DNA of 64,000 nucleotides from Flavobacteriales bacterium (lineage in GTDB: Bacteria; Bacteroidota; Bacteroidia; Flavobacteriales_D; CAJJDF01), in contig JAHDBM010000011.1 in NCBI GenBank assembly GCA_020630395.1, positions 1-64,000 on the forward strand, in the 5' to 3' direction. Positions 1-8,755 of this stretch are shown one piece after another. Both the position numbers and the translations under genes were made by a program. How positions within the stretch are numbered: position 1 is the stretch's first letter; every line of letters begins with the position of its first letter. The notes beneath the pieces were generated by a model. It did not search any database and was not told the origin of the DNA. It saw only the letters and a program-made list of their open reading frames with translations.

Positions 1-56
1 TTTAACGTATGTAAAATACGGAAAAAAGACGATTTGATTAAATCTTTTTATTAACG

Positions 57-90
57 AGATTGTTACGATAACAATCTTTATTATTTTTCT
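57..90 (+). terminator. Possible terminator of a gene left of the window
   Basis: A 9-bp perfect inverted repeat (57-65 with 69-77, three-base loop) is followed by a T-rich stretch. It could end a plus-strand gene lying outside the window, or belong to the leader of the next gene. No gene is visible in bases 1-149. Confidence 0.3.
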
Positions 91-149
91 TTATTATATT
101 GTGTTTTCAAACAACTATAATCAGTCGGAATCTATTCTAAAAATAAAAT

Positions 150-1964
150 ATGAGGTATATAAAATTTGAAATAAACAACTTTAAAGGAATAGAAAATGTC
201 AAAATTGACATGAATAAAATTGATTCAAAGATTTACACTTTAGTTGGATTAAATGAAAGTGGCAAAACAACTATCTTAGAAGCAATTTCTTTACTATGGG
301 ATGCAGTTCCGAAAAGCAGTCATCATAATTTTATACCAAAAAGCAGAAAACATAATTTCACAGACTCTATTACAATAACTGCAACAGTAGAATTAACTGA
401 TGATGATAAAGACAAAATAAACAATTATTTAATTGAAAATTTAGATTTCAAAGAAGTAAAGCCTTTCGCTAACACTTTCTTCATCAAAAAGAATTTTGAT
501 TTTGTCGATTCTAAGAATACGGAAAATGGCCGTATATGGTCTGTAAAATTAAATGGCTTGAAGAAAAGAGCAAAAACAGTAAAAAATTATAATGACAAAA
601 CTGATGAATGGCAAAATTTAGTGAAATTTATTGAGCAAAATATTTTGCCTAAAATAATTTACTATCCAAACTTTCTTTTTGACATTCCTTCATATATACA
701 GATCTACCCAGTTCCAGAAGACAAAAATGAAAGCACATTTTATGATATGCTACAAGATATTTTAGATTCTATGGACCCATCCATGAATATTCAAAAGCAC
801 ATTGTTAAAAGAATTAAAGATAATTCTTCCGGAGATAAAGAATCATTAAAGGCTACAATAAATAGAATGAGTGGTAAAGTCACTTCTTTAGTTCTTGGAA
901 CTTGGGATGAAGTAATGAAAGGCAAAGGAAAAGAAATTGTATTTGATTACGATATCGAAAAAGATGCACACCAATATAAAGACGAAAATAACCAAGATAT
1001 TATTGAAGACAAGTATTTTATTAAAATTGACCTCAAAGATGGATCAGAAACTTATCCAATATCTGAAAGAAGTTTGGGATTTAGGTGGTTTTTCTCATTC
1101 CTTCTTTTTACAGAATTAAGAAAACATAGATCAAAAGACCCAGGAGAAACAATATTTTTATTAGACGAACCTGCTTCTAACTTGCATTCGACTGCTCAAA
1201 AAAGATTACTTCATACATTCGATAAAATTGTAGAAGAAAATAGCAAGTTAATTTACACAACTCATAGTCATTATTTAATCAACCCAAAGCATTTGGAAAG
1301 TGCTTACGTAGTAAAAAATAGCGCTCTAGATTATGGTGACGACATGAATTTTGAAGCTGCTAAAACTCAAATAGAAGGTTACCCATACAAACAATTTGTC
1401 GCAAATTATCCAAGTCAAAAAGATTACTTCCAACCAATATTGGACATTCTTGAATATCAGCCTGGTCTACTGGAAAAAATCCCCAACATAATTATTCTAG
1501 AGGGTAAATGTGATTTTTATGCTTTTCATTATTTAAACGACAATTACGTAAAAAAACCATATAAAGCTCACTTATATCCTGGGAATGGTGCTGGTCAAAA
1601 CGATTCAATCATTGAATTATATTTAGCATGGGGTAAAGACTTTAAAATATTACTAGATAGTGACGAAAGAGGCCAGAGAGAAAAATTAAGATATATCGAA
1701 AAGTATGGACGAATAATCGAAACAAAAATTTTCACATATCAAGATATTGAGTCAAATTGGATAGATTACAAAATTGAAAATATTTTTTCTGAGCAAGATG
1801 TAGATCAAATTATGAAGCTGATAAAACCCAAATACAAAGACTTCAGCAAAGACTTATTTCATAGAGAACTACAAAATTTATCTGCGCAAAAGCAAAAAAT
1901 AAACTTAGAGAAGAAGACACTTGATAATTTCATGAAAATATTTGATTTTTTATTAACAGAATAA
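150..1964 (+). CDS. OLD-like AAA ATPase with TOPRIM nuclease domain
   Basis: This 604-residue protein belongs to the overcoming-lysogenization-defect (OLD) type of ATP-dependent nucleases. The N-terminal ABC/SMC-like ATPase has a P-loop near residues 33-40 (GLNESGKT), a signature-like stretch SERSLGFRW near 308, a Walker B FLLDEP with a D-loop SNLH near 336-345, and a switch histidine in YTTHSHYL. The C-terminal TOPRIM part shows ILEGKCD near 448 and LLDSDE near 499, the acidic residues expected to bind catalytic metal. No UvrD-like helicase follows, so it resembles a stand-alone (class 1) OLD protein rather than a Gabija pair. Such proteins are DNA nucleases, some of them anti-phage; the role here is inferred. 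It is convergent with dnaA across a shared terminator and looks monocistronic. Confidence 0.8.
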   Translation: MRYIKFEINNFKGIENVKIDMNKIDSKIYTLVGLNESGKTTILEAISLLWDAVPKSSHHNFIPKSRKHNFTDSITITATVELTDDDKDKINNYLIENLDFKEVKPFANTFFIKKNFDFVDSKNTENGRIWSVKLNGLKKRAKTVKNYNDKTDEWQNLVKFIEQNILPKIIYYPNFLFDIPSYIQIYPVPEDKNESTFYDMLQDILDSMDPSMNIQKHIVKRIKDNSSGDKESLKATINRMSGKVTSLVLGTWDEVMKGKGKEIVFDYDIEKDAHQYKDENNQDIIEDKYFIKIDLKDGSETYPISERSLGFRWFFSFLLFTELRKHRSKDPGETIFLLDEPASNLHSTAQKRLLHTFDKIVEENSKLIYTTHSHYLINPKHLESAYVVKNSALDYGDDMNFEAAKTQIEGYPYKQFVANYPSQKDYFQPILDILEYQPGLLEKIPNIIILEGKCDFYAFHYLNDNYVKKPYKAHLYPGNGAGQNDSIIELYLAWGKDFKILLDSDERGQREKLRYIEKYGRIIETKIFTYQDIESNWIDYKIENIFSEQDVDQIMKLIKPKYKDFSKDLFHRELQNLSAQKQKINLEKKTLDNFMKIFDFLLTE

Positions 1965-1983
1965 TTAGAAAATAGTCAAACAT

Positions 1984-2016
1984 AAAAAGAGCCACTATTA
2001 AGTGGCTCTTTTTTTA
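1984..2016. terminator. Bidirectional terminator between the OLD-like gene and dnaA
   Basis: A strong stem (AGAGCCACT paired with AGTGGCTCT, loop ATTA) is flanked by an A-run on the left and a T-run on the right. It can therefore terminate both convergent genes. Confidence 0.85.
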
Positions 2017-2035
2017 TAAATTGATGAACTAATCT

Positions 2036-3463
2036 CTAAGAAACATTAAGCTTCTTATCTAATTCAGTAATGTATTTTCTAAATGTTTTATCAGTATCTA
2101 ATAAATTATTTACTGTTTTACAAGCATGTAATACCGTAGCATGATCTTTTCCTCCACATTGCATACCAATACTTGCTAAAGAAGACTTGGTAAGTTTTTT
2201 AGAGAAATACATAGCAATTTGTCTTGCTTGCACAATTTCTCTCTTACGTGTTTTCGATTTCATAAGCTCTACTGGCATATTGAAATAATCAGAAACTACT
2301 TTTTGTATGTAATCTATAGAAACTTCACGAGCAGTGTTCTTCACAAACTTATCGATCATTTGCTTCGCAAGATCTAAGTTTACTGCTTTTTTGTTAAGCG
2401 AAGACTGTGCTATTAACGAAATTAACGCCCCTTCTAATTCTCTTACATTAGTTGTAATGCTATAGGCTAAATACTCAATTACATCATCTGGTAATTCAAT
2501 ACCATCTTGATACATTTTATTTTTAAGTATCGCTATTCTTGTTTCTAAGCTTGGCGCTTGTAAATCGGCAGATAATCCCCATTTAAAACGAGAAAGTAAC
2601 CTTTGTTCTACCCCCTGCATATCAACAGGTGCTTTATCGGATGTTAAGATAATTTGCTTTCCTGTTTGGTGTAAGTGGTTAAAGATGTGGAAAAATACAT
2701 CTTGTGTCTTTTCCTTACCTGCAAAGAACTGAATATCATCAATGATTAACACATCTATCATTTGATAGAAGTGGATAAAATCATTTGTTTCGTTATTCTT
2801 TACAGAATCTATAAACTGATGTGTAAAACGCTCAGATGAAACATACAATACAATCTTATCTGGAAATTGATCTTTAATTTCGATACCTATAGCGTGAGCT
2901 AAATGTGTTTTACCTAAACCAACTCCTCCATAAATTAACAATGGATTAAAAGAAGTACCTCCTGGTTTACTTGCCACTGCATAACCTGCAGAACGAGCTA
3001 AACGGTTACAATCCCCTTCCATGAAGTTATCGAATGTATAACTAGGATTTAGATTTGCGTCTACGTTTACCTTCTTTAAGCCTGGTATTATAAAAGGATT
3101 TTTAATGGCCGACCTATTAACGTTTAAAGGAACATTTATAGGATCGTTTCTTAATGGTTTGTTTTTTGTTGGAATCTTAACCGTGTATGGTTTAGTGTTA
3201 CGGTAGTTATTTTCCATAACAATACTATACTCCAATCTTCCTTCAGTACCTAACTCTCTTTTAATGGTTTTTCTTAACAAAGTGATATAATGCTCTTCTA
3301 ACCACTCATAGAAAAATTGAGAGGGAACTTGGATAGTAAGAACGTCACCTTTCAACTTAACAGGCAATATCGGTTCGAACCAAGTTTTAAAACTTTGCAA
3401 ACTAATATTGTCTTTTATAATTGAGAGACAACTATCCCAAACTTTTACATGATCTTTTTTCAT
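2036..3463 (-). CDS. dnaA: Chromosomal replication initiator protein DnaA
   Basis: DnaA binds DnaA boxes at the origin and melts DNA to start replication. The 475-residue length is normal. Domain I (1-90) is followed by a linker, then the AAA+ domain with Walker A GGVGLGKTHLAHAIG near 179, Walker B VLIIDDIQF and the LTSDK sensor. Domain IV carries the helix-turn-helix signature with CGGKDHATVLHAC near 440. The gene is not next to dnaN or recF, which is common in this phylum, so its position does not by itself mark the origin. The start is supported by the family N-terminus (MKKDHVKVWDSCL). Downstream it ends at a bidirectional terminator. Confidence 0.97.
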   Translation of the reverse strand: MKKDHVKVWDSCLSIIKDNISLQSFKTWFEPILPVKLKGDVLTIQVPSQFFYEWLEEHYITLLRKTIKRELGTEGRLEYSIVMENNYRNTKPYTVKIPTKNKPLRNDPINVPLNVNRSAIKNPFIIPGLKKVNVDANLNPSYTFDNFMEGDCNRLARSAGYAVASKPGGTSFNPLLIYGGVGLGKTHLAHAIGIEIKDQFPDKIVLYVSSERFTHQFIDSVKNNETNDFIHFYQMIDVLIIDDIQFFAGKEKTQDVFFHIFNHLHQTGKQIILTSDKAPVDMQGVEQRLLSRFKWGLSADLQAPSLETRIAILKNKMYQDGIELPDDVIEYLAYSITTNVRELEGALISLIAQSSLNKKAVNLDLAKQMIDKFVKNTAREVSIDYIQKVVSDYFNMPVELMKSKTRKREIVQARQIAMYFSKKLTKSSLASIGMQCGGKDHATVLHACKTVNNLLDTDKTFRKYITELDKKLNVS

Positions 3464-3533
3464 GAAAGCTGTTTAATTAATGTTTAAAAAATATTGTAAT
3501 TATCTAATTCCAATTCTGTTAAGCTAAAATTTA

Positions 3534-3541
3534 CAAAAATA
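3534..3541 (-). promoter_or_regulatory. Candidate -7 element of the dnaA promoter
   Basis: On the minus strand TATTTTTG fits the Bacteroidota -7 consensus TAnnTTTG, about 70 bases before the dnaA start. A TTA rather than TTG lies at the expected -33 distance, so support is partial. The rest of the 3464-3674 gap is A/T homopolymer-rich and shows only one DnaA-box-like sequence, at 3562-3570 (7 of 9 bases). Confidence 0.35.
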
Positions 3542-3674
3542 AACCTTAACTTTTCACCCCTAAATCCACAATCTAAATCGCCCCCTTAGGTGATGAACAA
3601 ATATTGACAAAAAAAAGTTTAAAAAAAAATCAAAAGCCTATTGTTTTTTTGTTTTTTTTGACAGTTTGATTCAA

Positions 3675-4610
3675 TTATTTAATCTTAACAAAATCTTGAC
3701 CGTTTTTACTGTATTCATAGACTTTTTTGGACGTTTTATCAAAATAAAATTCCACTTTACCTAATCTTATTCCCGCCCATCCTACTTGATTAATTAACAC
3801 TTTTTTTCCTTCTTTATTTTTCATCTCTTTAGCTTGATCCAAGAAAGTATGGGTGTGTCCACCAATTATCAAGTCAATATTAGATGTTTTTTCTGCTAGT
3901 TTTAGATCCGAAATTCGATCATCTTGATATTCGTACCCTAAATGAGAAAGACATATAACTAAATCACAATTTTGTTCGGTTTTCAACAATTTAGCATATT
4001 TATTAGCTACAGGAACTGGATCATTATAAATAGTCTCTCCGTATAGTTTTTTATCTACTAAACCATCTAACTCTACTCCTAGTCCAAATACACCTATTTT
4101 AATGTTTCCTTTGTAAAAAATTTTATATGGAATCGTTTTATCTTTTAATATGGTATTAGAAAAATCGTAATTAGAGCATATATAAGGAAACTTAGCATGA
4201 TGGTTAACTGCCATAAAACCATCTAAACCATTATCAAAATCATGATTACCCATAGTAGTTGCATCATATCCCATCTTAGACATTAATGTTAACTCAAGTT
4301 CTCCTCCATACATATTAAAATACGGAGTGCCTTGAAAAATATCGCCTGCATCTAACAATAACACATGTTCATTCTCTTTTCTTATCTTATTAATTAGTCC
4401 AGCACGTCTTGATGCTCCTCCAAGCCCAGGATATTTAGGGTCATTATCTTCAAAAGGATCTACATGACTATGAACATCATTAGTGTGTAACACAACTAAT
4501 TTAACAGCCTCTCCTTTAACCACAAGAGATTCAGCCTTGGCTTGAGAAACCACACCTACACCACCAACTAAGAATAAAGACTGTAAAAACGACCTCCTGC
4601 TATTTTCCAT
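3675..4610 (-). CDS. 5'-nucleotidase/UshA-type metallophosphatase, Tat-exported
   Basis: This is the calcineurin-like catalytic half of a 5'-nucleotidase (311 residues). Metal-binding motifs are in order: HTNDVHSH near 42, DAGDIFQG near 87, GNHDFDNG near 121 and GGHTHTF near 249. The C-terminal substrate-binding domain normally fused in UshA is missing; it is encoded by the gene just upstream. The N-terminus SRRSFLQ followed by a hydrophobic stretch and AKA is a textbook twin-arginine signal, so the enzyme is probably exported folded. Its start overlaps the end of the upstream gene by 11 bases, implying translational coupling. Expected activity is hydrolysis of nucleotide phosphates outside the cytoplasm; the exact substrate is unknown. 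Confidence 0.88.
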   Translation of the reverse strand: MENSRRSFLQSLFLVGGVGVVSQAKAESLVVKGEAVKLVVLHTNDVHSHVDPFEDNDPKYPGLGGASRRAGLINKIRKENEHVLLLDAGDIFQGTPYFNMYGGELELTLMSKMGYDATTMGNHDFDNGLDGFMAVNHHAKFPYICSNYDFSNTILKDKTIPYKIFYKGNIKIGVFGLGVELDGLVDKKLYGETIYNDPVPVANKYAKLLKTEQNCDLVICLSHLGYEYQDDRISDLKLAEKTSNIDLIIGGHTHTFLDQAKEMKNKEGKKVLINQVGWAGIRLGKVEFYFDKTSKKVYEYSKNGQDFVKIK

Positions 4611-5397
4611 ACGAAATTCTTTTATCCTTTTTAGCTTCTAACTTATCTCCATCCTCTTTCTCTTCTATTATATATTCTAAGATAGCATCACGTAACTTAA
4701 CCCCAAGTTTCTCTGTTTTAATTGGATTGAGAAAAAAATTCATTTTATCTCCTCCATTAGCTAGATAATCAGAAGTTACCACTCTGTATTCTCTCGAAAC
4801 AATTGATTCTTTATCAATATATGCCTCTTTAACTTTTTTGTTATTAATAATAAGTTTTACCTCTTTAGACAAAGGCACTCCTTTCTTTACAGATAGATTA
4901 GTATCAGATTTTAAGGCTACAAACTCAAACAACTCAATAAGTTTATCTTTAGATAAGGTTATTACAACTAATTCATTTTCGAAAGGCATTAACTCAAACA
5001 CTTTACCTCTTGTAATAGCTCCTTTAGGTAAAGAAGTCCTAAGACCTCCATTATTTAATAACGCAAAATCTATTTCATCTTCATCATTAATCTTCTCATA
5101 ATAATCTTCTCCAATATCCATAACCAAATCGGCTACAAAATTGCCTAAATTACCTTCTGGTATTCCAGTGGTCATTTCTACGACTGACTCATTTAACACC
5201 TCATCCATAGATGCTTTTAATGCATCTCTAAATGGTTTAATTTCTTCTTCTATTGATTTGTCTTCAGATTTTACCTCTTCATTCAATACCACATTAGTAC
5301 TTGCTGTATTGTTCAACACATAATACTGTTTACAACCGTTTAAGAGTATTAACAACAAAGAAAAAACAACTAAATATGTAGAAAATGTGTGCTTCAT
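4600..5397 (-). CDS. 5'-nucleotidase C-terminal domain lipoprotein
   Basis: This 265-residue protein corresponds to the C-terminal substrate-specificity domain of 5'-nucleotidases (PF02872 type), with the typical blocks GNFVADLV, LLNNGGLRTSLPKG and VVTSDYLANGGDK. The start is set at 5397 because MKHTFSTYLVVFSLLLI gives a lipoprotein signal ending in LLNGC. A longer frame from 5439 would place 14 extra hydrophobic residues before it. The lysine-rich tail is unremarkable. It sits upstream of, and overlaps, the metallophosphatase gene, so the two proteins probably assemble into one enzyme in the envelope. The lipid anchor would tether the complex to a membrane. Confidence 0.85.
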   Translation of the reverse strand: MKHTFSTYLVVFSLLLILLNGCKQYYVLNNTASTNVVLNEEVKSEDKSIEEEIKPFRDALKASMDEVLNESVVEMTTGIPEGNLGNFVADLVMDIGEDYYEKINDEDEIDFALLNNGGLRTSLPKGAITRGKVFELMPFENELVVITLSKDKLIELFEFVALKSDTNLSVKKGVPLSKEVKLIINNKKVKEAYIDKESIVSREYRVVTSDYLANGGDKMNFFLNPIKTEKLGVKLRDAILEYIIEEKEDGDKLEAKKDKRISYGK

Positions 5398-5466
5398 AAA
5401 TTGGAAAACAAACATAGTGATATAGCCTAATAAAAGCAAGAGGCTAAATGTTAATTAACTTTTAGG

Positions 5467-5490
5467 TTAGTTTGAACTAGTTCAAACTAA
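5467..5490. repeat. 24-bp perfect palindrome
   Basis: TTAGTTTGAACT followed by its exact reverse complement, with no loop, lies between the E1 gene (minus strand, ending at 5553) and the nucleotidase operon. It may form a cruciform or act as a transcription end for E1, but no clear T-run follows on either strand. A dimeric repressor site is an alternative. Confidence 0.55.
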
Positions 5491-5495
5491 GTTTT

Positions 5496-5535
5496 GGATT
5501 ACTTCAATTTCGTTTCTCTCAATCTCGTAATGACG
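5496..5535. repeat. Degenerate interspersed repeat remnant
   Basis: The stretch with ATTACTTC, CGTTTCTCTC and CTCGTAATGACG resembles a decayed arm of the short palindromic intergenic repeats with a CGCAATGACG core seen in many Bacteroidota genomes. Only one arm is recognisable, so the assignment is tentative. Confidence 0.3.
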
Positions 5536-5552
5536 GAAATTTAGTTTAGCAA

Positions 5553-7526
5553 TCACTCCTCCATCAGATCCAAAATAGCTTGTTTTAATTTATTCTTTGG
5601 CATAAAATTATATTCTAATACTTCAGCAAAAGGAACTGGTGTATCTAAACTAGCCAATCTTTTTACAGGAGCATCTAATGATTTAAAACAATGTTCATTG
5701 ATAAGCGCAGCTACCTCAGCTCCTACTCCACCTGTATAATTTGCTTCATATAACACCAATGCTTTACTGGTTTTCCTTACCGATTCATAAATAGCATCCT
5801 CATCTAATGGAGCTAATGTTCTTAAATCTATTATCTCAATAGCATTATTTGGTAACTCATCACATATTTCTTTTGCCCAATGAACTCCCATGCCGTAAGT
5901 AATAATTGATAGAGTTGTTCCTTCTTGTATAGTTTTAGCTTTGCCAATCTCTGTCGTGTAATACCCTTCATAAACTTCTTCTTTAAGAGATCTATACAAG
6001 GCTTTATGCTCAAAAAACATAACTGGATTTGGATCTTCAAATGCTGCCAACAACAGCCCTTTTGCATCTTCGGGAGAAGACGGATATACAATTTTTAAAC
6101 CAGGTGTATGAAAAAACCACCCTTCGATACTTTGTGAATGAAATGGCCCTGCAGCCACTCCACCTCCAGTTGGCATACGTACAACAACATCTGCTTTTTG
6201 TCCCCACCTATAATGAATTTTAGCTAAATTATTTACTATTTGGTTAAATCCTACGGTAACAAAATCAGAAAACTGCATTTCCATCATGGCTTTGTAACCA
6301 TTGATACTTAACCCCAAAGCAGAACCAACAATAGCACTTTCACAAAGTGGTGTGTTTCTTACTCTGTCCTTTCCATAAGCTTCTACAAATCCTTCAGTAA
6401 TCTTAAAAACTCCTCCATAATCTGCTATATCTTGTCCCATAAGCACTAGATTATCGTGCTTATCCATTGCTTTTCTTAATCCATCTTGAATAGCATCTAC
6501 AAAACGAATTTCTTTCTTTGGTCCACTACCCTCTATTACTGATTGTTTGTATGGGAAAAACATATCGGCTAACTCAACCTCAGTATTAACTGGGATAGCT
6601 GGTTCATTATTAGCTTGTTCAAAAGCATCTGAAACTTCATTAAACAATTTTTTCCTTAATGTTTCAATTTCTGATATTGTAATAAACTTTTTATCTACCA
6701 AATGATCTTCATATCGCTCTACTGGATCTTTTTTAGACCATTCTTCAACCAAACCTTCTGGATAATACTTAGTACCAGAAGCTTCTTCATGTCCTCTAAT
6801 TCTAAAGGTTAGACACTCTACTAAAATTGGTTTAGGATTTTTCTTAATTTCTTCTCTTAACTTACTTATCGTTTCATAAACCTCAATAATATTATTTCCG
6901 TCTACTTGAACAGCCTCCATTCCATATCCAATCCCCTTATCTATAAATTGCTTACATCTAAATTGCTCGTTAGATGGTGTAGATAACCCCCATTGATTGT
7001 TTTCTACAACAAAAATTACTGGCAAATCCCAAACAGCAGCAACATTAAGTGCTTCATGAAAATCGCCCTCACTTGCTCCTCCATCACCTGTAAATACTAA
7101 TGTAGACTTTTTGTTATCAGATAATAAATTACCCAGTGCTATTCCATCTGCCAATCCTAATTGAGGCCCTAAATGAGAAATCATCCCCACAATTTTATGT
7201 TCTTGGGTTCCAAAATGAAATGAACGATCTCTTCCTTTTGTAAATCCTTTTTCTTTTCCTTGAAATTGACAAAACAAACGTGTTAAATCAATTCCTCTAC
7301 TCGTAAAAACGCCTAAGTTTCTATGCATAGGAAGAATATATTCTTCCTTATCCATAGCCATTGTACAACCAACAGAAATAGCTTCTTGTCCATATCCCGA
7401 AAACCATTTAGATATTTTACCTTGACGCAAATAGATAAGCATTTTTTCTTCTATAATCCTAGGTAATAGAATCGATTCGTATAACGCTATTTGCTTTTCT
7501 TTAGATAAACTTGTTTCAACATTCAT
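5553..7526 (-). CDS. Fused alpha/beta 2-oxoacid dehydrogenase E1 component
   Basis: Thiamine-diphosphate-dependent E1 decarboxylates a 2-oxoacid and passes the acyl group to lipoyl-E2. Residues 1-330 are the alpha part, with the TPP motif GDGGASEGDFHEA through VENNQWG near 143-177. Residues 335-657 are the beta part (FVDAIQDGLRKAMDKH, GQDIADYGGVF, YPSSPEDAKGLL). Two subunits encoded as one 657-residue chain is the usual Bacteroidota arrangement. Sequence style fits branched-chain 2-oxoisovalerate dehydrogenase more than pyruvate dehydrogenase, but I cannot separate them by eye. No E2 or E3 gene is adjacent. The 236-base gap upstream (7527-7762) is AT-rich; I see no gene or clear promoter in it. 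Confidence 0.88.
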   Translation of the reverse strand: MNVETSLSKEKQIALYESILLPRIIEEKMLIYLRQGKISKWFSGYGQEAISVGCTMAMDKEEYILPMHRNLGVFTSRGIDLTRLFCQFQGKEKGFTKGRDRSFHFGTQEHKIVGMISHLGPQLGLADGIALGNLLSDNKKSTLVFTGDGGASEGDFHEALNVAAVWDLPVIFVVENNQWGLSTPSNEQFRCKQFIDKGIGYGMEAVQVDGNNIIEVYETISKLREEIKKNPKPILVECLTFRIRGHEEASGTKYYPEGLVEEWSKKDPVERYEDHLVDKKFITISEIETLRKKLFNEVSDAFEQANNEPAIPVNTEVELADMFFPYKQSVIEGSGPKKEIRFVDAIQDGLRKAMDKHDNLVLMGQDIADYGGVFKITEGFVEAYGKDRVRNTPLCESAIVGSALGLSINGYKAMMEMQFSDFVTVGFNQIVNNLAKIHYRWGQKADVVVRMPTGGGVAAGPFHSQSIEGWFFHTPGLKIVYPSSPEDAKGLLLAAFEDPNPVMFFEHKALYRSLKEEVYEGYYTTEIGKAKTIQEGTTLSIITYGMGVHWAKEICDELPNNAIEIIDLRTLAPLDEDAIYESVRKTSKALVLYEANYTGGVGAEVAALINEHCFKSLDAPVKRLASLDTPVPFAEVLEYNFMPKNKLKQAILDLMEE

Positions 7527-7762
7527 TTTTCAGGTTTTAATACAATGAAATTATTTAAAGTTAAAGCTGATAAATTAAAACGCAATTTATTTTAATCTTT
7601 ATATTTCAACCTTAAACAACTTCAATGATAAATCAAATTTAGAAGTGTTATTTGAATTTCAATTCTTTTTAATAAATTTTTATGTTTTTCTTTTTATTTA
7701 ACTCAATTTTTGCAAGATTTAATAGATAATATATTATGACACTCTAAAAATCCTTAAACTCT

Positions 7763-8749
7763 ATGGAAATTTGCTTTATTAGTTATGCTTGGGACAAAAT
7801 GGAACCTGATATTGACTCTACCTTATTATTAGCTCATGAATGTGCTAGCAGAGGTCATCAAGTGTATATGTTAACCTCAGATAATTTAACGATAAGAGAC
7901 TCTAAAACAATGGGGTTTTGTGAAAAACTAGATTTGAATTATCAAATATCAGAAGATCCCGAAATTTTCTTTGAAGAAGCTAAGTTTAGCTCTGAAACAA
8001 AAGTATTAGGAGACATGGATGTTATTTTTATGAGAGACGACCCACCATTAGACCCTATTGTATTAAACTTTTTAGATTCAATTGAAGATGATGTATTCTT
8101 AATTAACAGTATTGGAGGTCTAAGAGAAGCAAACAATAAAATTTACACTGCTTCTTATTACGATCCAGAAGGCGAATTTATTCCTGCTACTTATGTTTCT
8201 AAAAACAAAAATTATTTAAGACAAATAATTGAGGAACATGATGGAGATAAAATGATCATGAAGCCTTTAAATGGTTTTGGAGGAAAAGGTGTTATCGTAA
8301 TTGAAAAAAATGCCATGCAAAATGTTAACTCATTATTAGATTTTTACATTCATGGACAAGAAAGTAATAAAAGTAATTATGTAATCATTCAAGATTATGT
8401 TGAGGGTGCAGAAAAAGGAGATGTAAGGGTTATCATGCTACACGATCAACCACTTGGGGCTATTAGACGTGTTCCTGCAAAAGGTGAAGCTCGATCTAAT
8501 ATATCATCTGGAGGAACTGCAGAACATTATGTATTAAACGAAAAAGAAATTGAGCTTTGTAAACGAATTGGAGCTAAATTAGTGGAAGATGGCATCTATT
8601 TTTCTGGCTTAGATTTAATTGGAGGAAAATTAATAGAAGTAAATGTACTAAGCCCTGGAGGTCTGGTAGAAATAAATTGGAATTTAGAAACTCCTATACA
8701 ATCTCTTGTAGTTGACTATCTTGAAGAACGAGTTGCCGAAAAAAAATAA
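7763..8749 (+). CDS. GshB-like ATP-grasp ligase (glutathione synthase homologue)
   Basis: This 328-residue protein follows prokaryotic glutathione synthase throughout. It has the N-terminal fold with FMRDDPPLD near 93, the INSIGGLREANNK block near 114, the nucleotide-binding loop MKPLNGFGGKGV near 170, and the ATP-grasp metal and substrate part RVPAKGEARSNISSGG, GLDLIGGKLIEVNVLSPGG near 288. Known GshB joins gamma-glutamylcysteine and glycine. No gshA is visible here, and the gene is followed after 6 bases by an amidohydrolase/carboxypeptidase fusion and then bshC, a bacillithiol gene. The substrate may therefore not be gamma-glutamylcysteine; a glutamate- or glycine-type ligation onto another acceptor is possible. 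ATP-grasp activity is secure, substrate is not. Confidence 0.82.
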   Translation: MEICFISYAWDKMEPDIDSTLLLAHECASRGHQVYMLTSDNLTIRDSKTMGFCEKLDLNYQISEDPEIFFEEAKFSSETKVLGDMDVIFMRDDPPLDPIVLNFLDSIEDDVFLINSIGGLREANNKIYTASYYDPEGEFIPATYVSKNKNYLRQIIEEHDGDKMIMKPLNGFGGKGVIVIEKNAMQNVNSLLDFYIHGQESNKSNYVIIQDYVEGAEKGDVRVIMLHDQPLGAIRRVPAKGEARSNISSGGTAEHYVLNEKEIELCKRIGAKLVEDGIYFSGLDLIGGKLIEVNVLSPGGLVEINWNLETPIQSLVVDYLEERVAEKK

Positions 8750-8755
8750 TGGAAC

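Noticed and set aside
3562-3570. DnaA-box-like sequence (TGTGGATTT on the minus strand) upstream of dnaA
   Set aside because: A single 7-of-9 match without a cluster of boxes or an AT-rich unwinding array is not enough to call an origin.
5831-6223. Frames inside the E1 gene on both strands
   Set aside because: They are shadows of the strongly conserved dehydrogenase frame.
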